64,000 bases of DNA from Arcuatula senhousia (Eukaryota; Mollusca; Bivalvia; Mytilida; Mytilidae): NCBI GenBank assembly GCA_963971305.1, contig OZ020313.1, forward strand, positions 53,764,203 through 53,828,202, given 5' to 3'. Positions 46,902-58,265 of this stretch are shown here, one piece after another (the first letter of the stretch is position 1; every line of letters begins with the position of its first letter). The notes below the pieces were generated by a model. The model did not search any database, was not told the DNA's origin, and worked only from the letters and a program-made list of their open reading frames with translations. The position numbers and the translations under genes were made by a program.

Positions 46902-47689
46902 GTAATTAATCAGACGAAATAATCTGTATTTTTTGAATGTTTATACAACTGAATCAATTTGTTTGTGTTTCAAGGGAGTGAAACAAAAACATTTTTCATA
47001 GGAAATTTTTGTGCTCTTTTATATGTTGCACAGTTATCATCTTAAAGTACATTTGTATGTGTATAAAATTTTAATCGTATTGGTAAAAATCCTGCATTTT
47101 GATTTTAGAACAGTCAAAAACTCTGTTCCGTTCTGTTCTGCTCTGTTCTGTTTTTGAAGTTAAGGTCTTAAATTTTTTAGAACCATCTTCAAATACTTTA
47201 AAACATGAACTCTACGATAGTGATAGTTTTTTTCAGCTCTTTTAGTTTTATTTATTCTAAAATACAGATGTATCTGTTTACATTCATACATGTATTTATT
47301 TTATTTTAAACACAGACCAAAAAAGTTATGACTGAGCCACATACAGAAACAGACCAAATCAATGATTGGCCCTACGTCGTACGGCAAAATGTTGTACATT
47401 TTTGGCCCAATATGGACAGTTAATAGTTTTTGACACTTACATCCCGGGTTGACTTGGCAAAGCATAACTCTCGCATTCAACCCAAATGAAGATATCTAAG
47501 ATTCCTATTATTCAACATTTTTTTGTTTTAAATCAGCCACAAAAAAAAAATATTTTCTTTTTTCGTTTTCGCCCCCCCCCCTAATTGGTAAACAGAAAAG
47601 ATGAGATAAAAAAAGAAATCTAACCCCCATTTGTATTTAATATATGATAAAAATCAACTTGCAAAAAAAAATCTAAATCGGACCATAGA

Positions 47690-48019
47690 TAAAAAAAAGT
47701 TACATTTTTGTCGTTGCCCTTTCGGACTTTTGATACCCGAATGACTCATTGGTGCCTCTTTTGGGTCCCTAATTTCTAAACGAAACAAGTGGGGAACCCA
47801 AAATCAATCAAATTAAATCTTTAATGGTAAGAAACATTACTGTAATTTGTTTCCACTTTTGGGCCCCTAATTTTAAAACGAAATTATAAAATGATCCCAA
47901 AAGGAGAGGTGCACATCTTCAAGAGATATGTGTAAAAGTTTAGAAAGATCTAGTGTCTAGTTTTTGAGATTCGGATTACACAAGTCAGGCACCCCGGATA
48001 CCGGAATAGCGCGACGGAC

Positions 48020-48057
<38 letters not shown>

Positions 48058-48092
48058 ACTAGACTTGCTTGCACCTTCGGCGAAGCAAGTAA
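47690..48092. repeat. Dispersed repeat with GGAC microsatellite and ACTTGCTT hairpin end
   Basis: It contains GGACGGACGGACGGAC at about 48014 and ends with the hairpin ACTTGCTTGCACC / TTCGGCGAAGCAAGT (about 48063-48090). It lies in the intron of paralog 1. This hairpin-terminated plan resembles other bivalve non-autonomous repeats. Confidence 0.55.
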
Positions 48093-48179
48093 AAATGACA
48101 AAATTTAGGTATATTCTAAATTATATGTCCATTTAAACAATTTATCTCCTTGTTTGATTTCAGTTCTACCTGATTTTTA

Positions 48180-49130
48180 ATGTCCAGAAACCGTATTCAG
48201 AAACTTCTATTTCAACCAGAATACATAGAATTTAAAGACAACCTTCTCGCCGAAGCTCCCTTTATAGAACTAGACAAATGCGGGGAACCAGTTAGACAGG
48301 TTTATCTAGGGCTCACTGAAAACTCGTTCATCATCGCGTATGAGAATGTCCCGGATTACCATCTACATCCGTCGGTAAAATATAACGCGGACATTGATGT
48401 TGACACGGATGGCATGGATCTAGACTGGATCGTACCCGTCGGTTTCATAGATATTGATGACGATTCACACCACAAGATAATAACTGTGTATTCAAGAACG
48501 GGATGGATTGTGCATTACATGATATCGAATATCTGGGGTCGGGCTCGAAAAGATTGGCTCATATGGCAAGAGGCTCTCCATGAAATTTATAACGACCCGA
48601 ACAGCTACACGCGCTGGCTGTTTAAGAATTTCGAGATCCCCGACAAAATGTATGACCACAACAAAATAGAACGGCGGCGCAGTAAACTCATGCACAACAA
48701 GGCCCTAACTATAGAAATATTAACGAATAGAGTGATGACAAGAATGTATGAAATCCAAGAAGAAATAGAAGCTACGTCTGGTAAATCTGGTCAAAAATCG
48801 GAAATACAACTTGAACCGAGTAAGGAGAAAGGAAATTTTCTTTGTTACACAAAAGATCAAGGAAGCCAAACTGATATTGTACAGAAGAAAAGAAGCAAAC
48901 GTTCTCTCAAAAAATTGATGCATATCCAAGAATTTATTGCATCTAAGGGAGACAACCCAATCTTATTAGCAAAGACCGCCAAGGGAGATAATTCAAAGAT
49001 TATTTTCATTGCGATAAGGGGCAATGCCTTGTCATGGAATCCTGGTGTGCAATCATCGGTGACAACGCAATATTGGATAATAAAATCAATATTTCTTCTG
49101 AGTGTAAATATTATTGATAACGCATACTGA
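48180..49130 (+). CDS. Unrecognised paralog 1, C-terminus replaced (316 aa)
   Basis: I do not recognise the family. The coding exon begins at the acceptor TTTCAG (exon from 48164), and ATG follows after 16 bases, as in paralog 2. Residues 1-225 are nearly the same as paralog 2: MSRNRIQKLLFQPEY, an acidic run DVDTDGMDLDW, then RTGWIVHYMISNIWG and KIERRRSKLMHNKAL. The first 150 residues look like a compact beta-rich domain; a PH-like fold is only a guess. After the basic stretch KKRSKRSLKK it diverges. Paralog 2 ends with a cysteine-rich GCFGFCYRG tail, whereas this copy runs on for about 70 unrelated residues. The missing tail occurs at about 57855, suggesting disruption. The upstream untranslated exon is at about 46830-46901. 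Confidence 0.7.
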   Translation: MSRNRIQKLLFQPEYIEFKDNLLAEAPFIELDKCGEPVRQVYLGLTENSFIIAYENVPDYHLHPSVKYNADIDVDTDGMDLDWIVPVGFIDIDDDSHHKIITVYSRTGWIVHYMISNIWGRARKDWLIWQEALHEIYNDPNSYTRWLFKNFEIPDKMYDHNKIERRRSKLMHNKALTIEILTNRVMTRMYEIQEEIEATSGKSGQKSEIQLEPSKEKGNFLCYTKDQGSQTDIVQKKRSKRSLKKLMHIQEFIASKGDNPILLAKTAKGDNSKIIFIAIRGNALSWNPGVQSSVTTQYWIIKSIFLLSVNIIDNAY

Positions 49131-51240
49131 TGAATTATCTTCTCCATTGTCAAATCAGTTTTACTTGGATATTTTAGGATTGAATAGTTATAGAAAATTG
49201 AAAATAGTCAGTGTAGAAATTTACTGAACGATTTGAAATTCTATAAAAATAAAAGATTTGAATTTTTATAAATGAATATATTTTCTCTTAAAATCCCGAT
49301 GCCCAGAGGTAAAATCTATTCATCAAGTGTTGGGTTTAATGGTTGATTTTTTTTTCTGTATTGGATTGTTTTTGTGTGAGTTATAAGATATTAGGGACAG
49401 ACCATTTAACTTGAAAAGGGGGCTTGGTTTTTTTGTATTTGCCAGAATTTTTTTCCACAGAAAGGGCAAAAAATAATTTGAATGCGTCGCAACATAATTT
49501 TTACTTTTTGAAGGCTTCAAAATATTTTTTTTTCAATATTAGTATTATTTTATAAAGCAGTAATCCTTCTTAAGAAATTTATTTTCTTATCATCTTCTGC
49601 CTAATTATTTTTTCATCAAAAATCATTTTCAAAATATTTTTTTACGGAAAAAATATAATTTTCAATATGTTTTTTTTTTATTTTGGAAAAAAACAAGATC
49701 CCCCTTTTAAGTTAAATGGCCGGTCTTTGATACTTAAATGGATTTAGCAGGTCAAGGTCCGACGCTTCTCAGTTTTATCAACTTTTTTGTGTGTTCATGT
49801 TTTAGGGCAACCATAATTTGATTTTAATGGTGGGGGCTGTGTCTTGCATTATATTTTCGTTAACACAATCTGAGTGTTACATATTCCGTTTTACCAAATT
49901 CATCTTTTTTGTGTTTTGTTGATGATATGTTTTTGCTTCTTTTTGTCGATTGTAATAAATCAGGGACTAAATTATATCTAAAAGTACGAAGATAATTATT
50001 ATAGGATAGTCATATTGTACTTGGCAAGCTGTGCAAGAATCAAAGAAGAACCAACGAAATAAATTAATCAATGGCTAAAAATCAGATTACACAACAAGAA
50101 AACAACACAGACGACATGAAAATACATTCAAAATGTAGTGAAAAAATAAAACTCCCGTTTAACGGGTAGTCAGTTCCTTCTTATTGTAACACGTTCCTCG
50201 CGTTGAAAGATGTCAAAAATGATAAAGGACAAATGATAATACAAAAACAAATCTATGCCAAAACTACACCTGTAGTCATCCGAGTTGCTACACGTAAACT
50301 TGATACTGTCATATTGTATGTATTTCTAGTTTATATTTTGGTCATACAACTTTAGGCTCCAGTGTTTCTGATGAGTCTTTTAATGGCTAGTTGAATTTTG
50401 TCGTGTTATTGTGTATTTGTTTTCTCAGGGATCAAAAGTTCACATTTGAGAAATAAACTATTCTGACCAGTATATGTCTAAGTACACATTTCACGGATAA
50501 AACCTACTTTAAAGATCAGATCATTGTTTGGACAAGCGGTTATCTGCACTCCATGCAATATTTGTACAAAATAGACGCTTAAAAAAACTATACATGTTTA
50601 TTAGTCATTTAAAAGAATTCAACACATCATCATTATTATATATTATTATTATAACAACTACGAAAGCTAAATCATCCATATACAATACAAAACAATTCAT
50701 AAGAATAAATTATGATTATGAAATAAAGAAAGTTCATAACGGAATACTCAATTTCTTTCAACATTTTTCAGTTCAAATACCCTGACGATGGCGTTGAGAA
50801 GGGGGGTCACTTTCTTTTTCATTGTGCACGGGGGTGAAGCAAAATTTTGATATTTTTTTTCTGTACATGAAAAATTAAGAAAGATGTGCTTTATAATCAC
50901 AGTTCATATTAAATCTTATGTAGAAAAATTATGTACTTGTTCATAATTATGTGTGTCAAAATCTCCGATTTATTTACTTTATTTTAATTAGCAGATTCTA
51001 CTTACATTTGTTATCACTTAGATAAACAAATTAGTATGGTAAACGTCTAGATAATTGGATTAGGTCATAAAAGATAAATGGCATTAATTATATATATAAA
51101 ACGGCTAACAAATACGGGTCATTAAATTAGGTTTATGTTTGAAGACAAGGAATATGTACCCCCCCCCCTTTTGGGATAAATAAAATTATATACAGCTAAA
51201 ACATCCATTATTTACAATTGCAACTTAATTCATTTAAAAG
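49131..51240. other. Intergenic, no convincing gene
   Basis: The sequence is AT-rich. The stretch at 50100-50250 weakly resembles the reverse complement of the Penelope-like 3' region ('gtcagttcc' and 'acgttcctcgcgttg'). A C run lies at about 51161. The small open frames have no features. Confidence 0.4.
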
Positions 51241-51246
51241 TTCTAT

Positions 51247-53763
51247 CTAGTTCTTCTTCACTGTGTTTTTAAGCAACTCCAAAAGTTTGTCGTGCTTCCG
51301 GATTTTGGTTGTAACGCCATGCTCTTTCAGAATCCTTTTTATGTCGGCTGATGATAAGTTCTCTAGATCGTTTTCGTCTTCTGGTATGTTTTCCTTTGAA
51401 AAATCAATGTCTGCTTTTTTTATTTCTTCGTCAATCGCCTTTCTTCTTCTCGAACGAGCTAAATGGATGGTGTCCTCCCAGTAATCTGTCCTCTGTTTGT
51501 TGTAACATCTTTTTTCGCGGACAAATGTTCCGGTATTTTCCACTCGCTTTCTAACCTTTAGGGCGTCCAGTGCACAATCATAACGGTTTGTCTTTTGATG
51601 GTGAATAGACTTGATTTCATCATTTATTTTTTCAGTAGGTTGACCGCTAAACTGCCTCAAGGATCCGTAATGGTGAATAAAATACGGTACATGGTACAAA
51701 AGACAGTGAATGTACGGTGTAACGTTCTTCTGTGCAAACCCCTTTCGCTTGCCTCCTAATGTCAGGAAAGTGTCAACCCAATCTTTTGCCTGGGTAAATA
51801 TGACCTCTACGTTTTTGGTTTCACATATATCTGAGCAAATCAACTCGTACAACTTCCAGAAATCCTTCCAAATTTTGACGACAGTATCGTGCGTCTCGTG
51901 ATTTATGATGAAGAAAAGCTTATCGGGCAAATTTCGTAGAACCTTCTTCACATCATTTCCTGTAAGTGAAGTCCAATCCAAGCCTTCGCCGCTTTTTGAA
52001 GACCATGTGTAAAAGGAAACGCCACATGATTTGATTTTTGCCACCAGTTCCGTTATGTTAGCCTTTTTCGACTTTCCATTTGAAGCTTCTTCTTTTACAT
52101 CTTTATCTATAGCATCGTCGATTAAGTTTCGTAATAGTACATCAAATATGCGTAATAAAAGATGAAGTTCGTCCGGTATAATTCTACAAGGTTCAATGCA
52201 AATCAATGGTTTGAATTTAACGCCGAAAAGTTTTTTGGACTGCTCTGATATTTTTGAAATTTCTGTAATTGACCTTTTCATGTCATCGGAATGATAAAAG
52301 TCCCATACTTTTGAAGTATCGCTCCTTTCTGTCTTAGATACCTTGCACCAAGGACAAGCAAATTCTCCAGTGGATGATCCTAACCCTAAACATATTTGTA
52401 AAAATTTCATGTCTCCGCCAAAGAACATTTCGATTTTGACCTTCTTCTCGTTAAATTCTATTTCCTTTGCAGCATTGAGTGCATTTATTTCATAAAAGAC
52501 TGGATTTAGACATGTTCCCAAAGTGTCATATTTTTCCGATGTTTTCACTATGGCCAAAACGAGTTGTTCAGAAGAAGATAATTTCGCAGATTCTTTTAGA
52601 AGAGAAAACGATAGTACGACATAATTCGAAATCCTGCTGACTTTCGTTCCATCTCCAGAAACCTTTATTTGAATTTTGTCAGGAATTTCTTTTTGTCTTC
52701 CAAGCACCCTTTTAATCTCCGACAATAAACTAACATATGCGCCTGGTGTGTTGCCGGGAGTCCGATGAATTTCAAAGCTATCATTCATTTCATTTCTAAC
52801 GTTTACAACTGAGTGTAGCTTCGGTAGCGTTTCTGACATGACAGCAAGTTCATGGTATGCTTGGTCGCTAATCTTAAATCTGTCCATAATAAATAGTACT
52901 TCCTTCATTTTCTCGACGTCTCGGTGTCTCTCCTCTATATCTATGCAAACTGGGACTCCTGTCGAATCTCGAAAAGTAACTGATGACGGATGTAAGCCAA
53001 AAGTTTCAGAGAACCATAGTGCGTTTGTAACGTTTTGTTTTAAGTTCTGTAATTTTCTCGAACGCTGACTACTGCTAACCTCATCTAATAATTTTCCCTG
53101 GTTTTCATAATTATTTGTATTCGTTTCTCGGTGGCTAAGTGTTTTGAAAAGTTCGTGAACGCGATGAAGTTCATTTTGCGATGTTTCCAGTTTTTCTTCC
53201 AAAGTTTGAATTGTTTTTGCCGCGGATTGGTTTTCATTTTCAGCGATGTTCTTTTCTCCCAATGTCTTACTTAAATTTTCTAATAGTTGCCGACATTTTT
53301 CAGTTAATAATACATTTTCATGACTGAATTCATTGAGCCTATCAACTAGTTCATTTGAATTGACCACTTCCGTGCTGTAAATGGCAAGTTTTTTTATTTT
53401 ATCATCTAACTTAGCTTTCTGCTTTCCACCGCTGTTCTTTGAATACGTCTGTGCAATAGATGACGAAATTTTATACAGTCTGCCTTCTAAACGTGAACAT
53501 TGTACCAATTGAAGAACTTGAAGTTGGGAATTTAAGATTTCCGTGTAAGTTAAATTTTCGAATGAATTTTTCGCTTTATACAATTCTCGAAGGAACGAGT
53601 ATTTAATGTCCAATGTTACAATGACAGTGTCTTTGTTAATAAAATCGGCGTTCAGGTTTGACGACCGTGAACCAACTTCAACTAAGTCACGAAATTTAAT
53701 TTCGTCGTAAAACTTTAAATTGTCCGACATTTTTAAAAATCTGCAAAATCTTCTAATAAGCAC
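51247..53763 (-). CDS. Intronless 838-codon ORF, possible DDE-type transposase core with coiled coil and SAP-like tail
   Basis: Either of two starts is possible: ATG at 53763 or, more likely, the MSDNLKF ATG at 53730. Visible features: a coiled coil at about residues 135-215; a core with KVSGDGTKVS (D371), FACPWCKV (C470 and C473), IIPDELHLLLRIFD (D531) and SGQPTEKINDEI (E711); a basic stretch at 736-775; and a SAP-like motif (SSADIKRILKEHGV) at 803-835. The D, D, E spacing with a cysteine pair is compatible with an RNase-H-fold transposase. I associate it with large uncharacterised invertebrate proteins having SDGT and H-P-F-E blocks, but cannot name a superfamily. No terminal inverted repeats were defined. 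It begins within 10 bases of the chromodomain gene's stop and may be co-transcribed with or spliced to it. Confidence 0.6.
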   Translation of the reverse strand: MLIRRFCRFLKMSDNLKFYDEIKFRDLVEVGSRSSNLNADFINKDTVIVTLDIKYSFLRELYKAKNSFENLTYTEILNSQLQVLQLVQCSRLEGRLYKISSSIAQTYSKNSGGKQKAKLDDKIKKLAIYSTEVVNSNELVDRLNEFSHENVLLTEKCRQLLENLSKTLGEKNIAENENQSAAKTIQTLEEKLETSQNELHRVHELFKTLSHRETNTNNYENQGKLLDEVSSSQRSRKLQNLKQNVTNALWFSETFGLHPSSVTFRDSTGVPVCIDIEERHRDVEKMKEVLFIMDRFKISDQAYHELAVMSETLPKLHSVVNVRNEMNDSFEIHRTPGNTPGAYVSLLSEIKRVLGRQKEIPDKIQIKVSGDGTKVSRISNYVVLSFSLLKESAKLSSSEQLVLAIVKTSEKYDTLGTCLNPVFYEINALNAAKEIEFNEKKVKIEMFFGGDMKFLQICLGLGSSTGEFACPWCKVSKTERSDTSKVWDFYHSDDMKRSITEISKISEQSKKLFGVKFKPLICIEPCRIIPDELHLLLRIFDVLLRNLIDDAIDKDVKEEASNGKSKKANITELVAKIKSCGVSFYTWSSKSGEGLDWTSLTGNDVKKVLRNLPDKLFFIINHETHDTVVKIWKDFWKLYELICSDICETKNVEVIFTQAKDWVDTFLTLGGKRKGFAQKNVTPYIHCLLYHVPYFIHHYGSLRQFSGQPTEKINDEIKSIHHQKTNRYDCALDALKVRKRVENTGTFVREKRCYNKQRTDYWEDTIHLARSRRRKAIDEEIKKADIDFSKENIPEDENDLENLSSADIKRILKEHGVTTKIRKHDKLLELLKNTVKKN

Positions 53764-56700
53764 ACGTTGGTATGGTAAACTTTACTGCTTCATATGGCAT
53801 TGACTTCTGAGTAACACGCATTTCATCAGACCGGACATACAATTTCTTGAAGCGTAAGGTCGGAGAAAGTCGCACTGGAAAGTCTACTGCATGACCTTGC
53901 CCGCGCGAATCTATTCTATAATACCATGACTCTATTAACGGCAATCTTTCAAAGTCTTTTAAACTCAACAGAACCGTTTCATCAGTTTGGAAACAGTATC
54001 TGTATATATCTAGATCAAATCGAGCAGTTACGGTGGCACATCTATTTCTAGGTCTCAGACGTTGCTGTACAATATCTTCTACACCTTTTGCTGCTGTACG
54101 GAGGCGATTTACATCGATGGTACTGGGAATATACTCAGAAAGAGAATAGTCGTCAATATGGCACCTTGGCTCCCAAGTGGATTCTGTTTCTGCATAGCCT
54201 GCCCATTTCACAAAGTACATCTCGCCCTACAATTAAAATATAACACTTTATAAAACTTTTAATCAAAGTTTGGTGAAGAAACCCTAAAATAAGACCAACC
54301 ACTGTATTAATAGGGTAACAGTTCATATAAATGAAAGTTCATATACATTTATACCTTTCAAAGTTTGACGAATTATTCAGAGATCATCATTGTACTGGAT
54401 TGAGTCTCATTGATTAGCCTTTATTTGAATTATTCCTATGTATAATGGTATTCTTTCCTTTACTAAATCCGTATTTGCGTACCGGATGACCAGTCTATAT
54501 AAGTGTATGTTTTTTTTGTTTTTTTTTATTATTTTAATAACATTTGTAGACACCCAATTACGTATTGTAATATTGTATGTTAATTTATTTTATAATTGAT
54601 TATGTAATATGAATCATTATACTACCAGAGGAGGTTGGACATTTTGTACACGGGACGCATATATCTTGTATATTACCGATTTAGTGGTCACATACTGGAA
54701 AAGTATACTAGGTTTTGGGATTAAATTGACACCGTGCATGCTAGACTAATATACAAATCATGGTACATGTCAGTGTGCCACGGGTTTATCTTTAGATTAA
54801 ACATCTTAATTTTCTGTAGTCGGATTATGCTGTGCCAGAGGAAAAATAACATGTGTCTTGTAACTTTAAAAAGGGGGACTAGAAATGCAATAGTATATCT
54901 TATAAAATTTAATCTAATTCCTTGGTTGAAACATGGAAGTAATATAAATATAGGAGTCTATGTTACTTCCATGGTTGAAATAATTATAAAAAAAAATGCA
55001 AAGGACACCAACACCCTTTTCACATTGTTTCAGATGTCAATTTCAAGTAAGCATAGCAAGCATGCATATATCTGAGTTGACCTACAAATAATACTTAGTA
55101 ATCATAATTTAAAGACAAAAAAATCAGTTTCACACTGTTATAAAACGGTATTAATATGGCTATTAAAACATTTATTTTAATACTTTAAAAAAGATAAAAA
55201 TATCTCGTGTCAGTAGATTCCAGTGGGGGTTGTCATTAAGGGTACTTCACATCGAGACTGTGGCAAAACGTAACGTGAAATTAAGGTTGTTATCGATATT
55301 TAAGTTAATGTCGAGTCGCGTTATCAGTAATTCTGAACAAATCCAGATATCGATTGCGTAACTTAATAGTAATTAAGAACAAATTTACATCATTTTATTG
55401 CAACATTTTGGAGGTATTAATTTCTCGAAATAAGTTCTCAAGAAAACATATTAGGTGCAGTTCTATAAAAATAATTTGATGCTTTGCAGAAACAAAAAAT
55501 GGTTAAAGCTAGTTACCAAATAAATAACAATATATTGAGGTCTTCTGCTTGACAGAAAAAAAGGAAATTTTAGGAACATGTCGAAATCTAAGGACACCAT
55601 TTTCTAAAATCAAAAAATCATTAGAATGCAAGTATGTATTTACGGACGTAATTGACGGGAACTTTCCGGCTATAGTTACCGCTCGAATATATGTCAAAAA
55701 GACCAAATGCCCCTTCTCGCAATGTTTGGGACAGACGGAAGATCGGACGTACGAACGGACCCGAACACTTTATGCCCACTAATTTCGTAGATGTGGCTTA
55801 AAATGTACAGTGTTTGATTTTTTTACAAAGGAAAGGACAATCAGAGAAAATGATATTGGAGTGTTTTTTTTAACTTTTCTTGGCTAAAAATCATATATAT
55901 ACCGTAAATTGTTCTGTAGATATAGCAATACCCCGTGGTATTCAAAACGGACTTATTATAAAATTGACTCTGTGAAAGTAAATCCAGCATTATACATGGT
56001 GTTGTATATTGTATGTGTGTGGTTTTGTATTTGCTTTTTTTTTAGCTAAATCGCATAAAAATAGGTGTAATACCGGGGAATATCGGGATGTAATAGTTCA
56101 AATCAAAGATCGTCAAAAATACTACGTTAACCAAAATGTATTAATCTTATCGGTTAACCCGAAAATTAAAAACATTTGAATATTAAAAGCCGAAATTTCA
56201 GTCTTGCAAATCATAACTCGAAGTTTCCCCTCATCCCACACCCGATAAAATACAAGAACTTTATCATAGACCTGTATATTTAATATACAGGTCTATGACT
56301 GTATGTACTATAAAAAAGGACCAACATTTCGTCTTGAGTTTCTCCATAGACCTCTTTATTAGAATAAATAGGGCTATGGGTGCTCTAATAAAATACATGT
56401 TGACTATAATTTAGAAGATGATTTTTTATATTTTTCAGTGAGAAATTCATAGCCGACATTAGATAAAAAACAAAACAGCAAATTGTTTTTCATAGTCGGG
56501 TAGCGTATGAACTTGGACCCTTGTATACAAAGATAAAGATAAAGATATTTATTTACCAATTATGGTCCCACAGGGGGCTATTACAATTATAAACATCCAT
56601 GATTTTAAACATACATAGACATAAGAAGATCTGTATACATGTATGACCATGGCAAAGAAAGCCCGTATTTTGGAATATAATTACACATTATCATTTAAAA

Positions 56701-56882
56701 CTGAAGTTTCTTACCTGTTTTGCATCTTTCTTTTTTGAAATCAATCTTTCGATTTGGTATGAACCATCTAGAACTTCTCTACTGACAACTCTTTCTTTCT
56801 TGATGTGTGGCACAGGTTCACCATAGCAAAGTTTCTTCCAGTCTATAGCATTTCGTTTGCGAAGGTTATGTGGACTTGCCAT
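53753..56882 (-). CDS. Chromodomain protein, two exons (213 aa)
   Basis: Exon 1 is 56715-56882 (56 codons, ATG, ends KKKDAKQ, donor GTAAGA). Exon 2 is 53753-54226 (acceptor TTGTAG, begins GEMYFVKW). Joined in phase 0, they complete a chromodomain: the N-terminal strand YQIERLISKKKDAKQ is on exon 1, and GEMYFVKWAGYAETESTWEP on exon 2, with the aromatic residues Y, W and W/E typical of methyl-lysine binding. The chromodomain spans about residues 40-85. The remaining 130 residues are not recognised. Chromodomains occur in chromatin proteins and in several transposon proteins; the adjacent transposase-like ORF favours the second. The stop at 53753-53755 overlaps the start region of that ORF in another frame. 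Confidence 0.8.
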
Positions 56883-57082
56883 TTTAAAGTTTTTATTTAT
56901 AATGTGTACTTTCTTCCTAATGGGATGGAGAAAGATACAGCTTTACTACCAACTTCCGTATTAAGAACGAATCGTATTCGAAAGTTGGCCGCTGCACGCT
57001 GGGAGGATATTGGTGACAATTTTCTGACAATATACATGTCATACCTAATGCAAATAGATATAATAACCAAAATATTTGACAC

Positions 57083-57820
57083 GAGGTTTGAATATGTGAA
57101 TTATATAGGTATCAAAGAAAAAGAAAAAAAAAACATTAATAAATGTATTTTAAAACGAATTCCCGATCAGTTGGATCTCATTCGAATTATTTTTTCTTTG
57201 AAAAAAAATATAATTTTAGTCCTTGGTTTGTCTTTTTTTTTTTTTAATTTCAAAGATTTTTTTTAAACCAGAAATCTTGTACATATATGAAAAGCTACAT
57301 ATAAAGTTGAATTTTACTAATCAAGCATTATATTTACGTAAATAATACGGACATATACTAAACAGTTGTTTCAGAAATAAGAAAAGAAGGGCAGCTTTTA
57401 AACCAAAAAGTACGGGGTTGAAATTCATGATATATTTTTGAAAAAAATATGTTTCTAAAGCTTATTTATTAATCTTTCAAACGATAAGCGGGAAAATACT
57501 GAAATGTAATATTAAAAATTATTAATCGATCTGAAGACAAAGGCAGTACGTGAATGAAATGATGTTTTGCCATGTATTCTTTATAAATATTCTTTAAAAC
57601 TTATGACAAAACTTTAAACTCAAAAGTACGGGACATTTTCTCAACTTATTTCATTTTTTCGAACACCATCAGAAAGATGAAAAAATAAATTTTATAATAA
57701 CTACCGGGATAACATAATAATGTTAATAGTTTAAAAAGAGTTTATTTTTAAAGAAATAATCCTTAAGAAATCTATTGTAATTTCTCACTTGACATAATCA
57801 GTCGATTACTGTTTTATCTG
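57083..57820. other. AT-rich stretch without gene
   Basis: There are poly-T and poly-A runs and no supported exon. If the 8.9-kb insertion model is right, this is its right-hand part, upstream of the chromodomain gene's first exon. Confidence 0.4.
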
Positions 57821-57840
57821 ACGCATGCGCAACAAGAGAG

Positions 57841-58265
57841 GGACAGATTCTTGGCTATGTTTCGGTTACTGTTATAGGGGAAATACCGAAACATTACTGG
57901 AGATGGAATGTACTTTTAATGAAACCTCATACATGAACATCTTTATCTGTAGAACTTGTTTTTTATTTAAAAGAAGCTTAAGTTTGATAAGTGATTACGT
58001 AAGCTTATTAGTGCCCAAAAATAAAAGTGATCTATAAATTGTATTAATTAATTGACACATTAAATCGAATTTGTTTCGTAATATTAAGTATTGAAGCGAA
58101 AATAAAATATTCTAACGATGTTACATTTTTTTTTACTCAGAATTTGGTTTCAGTACTTTCCAGAAACGGACGAGTTGTCCCCGCACTTTGTCTTCTTTTT
58201 ATATCCAAGGAATCTCCCGAATGAATAGTTATGAATGGTTCATTTTCCCAGAGATCAAACCTGCC
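57841..58265 (+). pseudogene. Displaced 3' end of a paralog copy
   Basis: CTATGTTTCGGTTACTGTTATAGGGG at about 57855 (shown in two parts: CTATGTTTCGGTTAC and TGTTATAGGGG) matches the last coding bases of paralog 2. It encodes CFGYCYRG against CFGFCYRG, in the same frame. Downstream, 'ttttcccagagatcaaacc' at about 58242 also matches the 3' flank of paralog 2 near 63680. So this is the 3' end and flank of one copy, either the lost end of paralog 1 or a third, mostly deleted copy. Another similar flank lies at 59101-59410. Confidence 0.6.

Noticed and set aside
56805..57266. 153-codon plus-strand open frame
   Set aside because: It overlaps the antisense of the chromodomain first exon and then runs into AT-rich low-complexity sequence.
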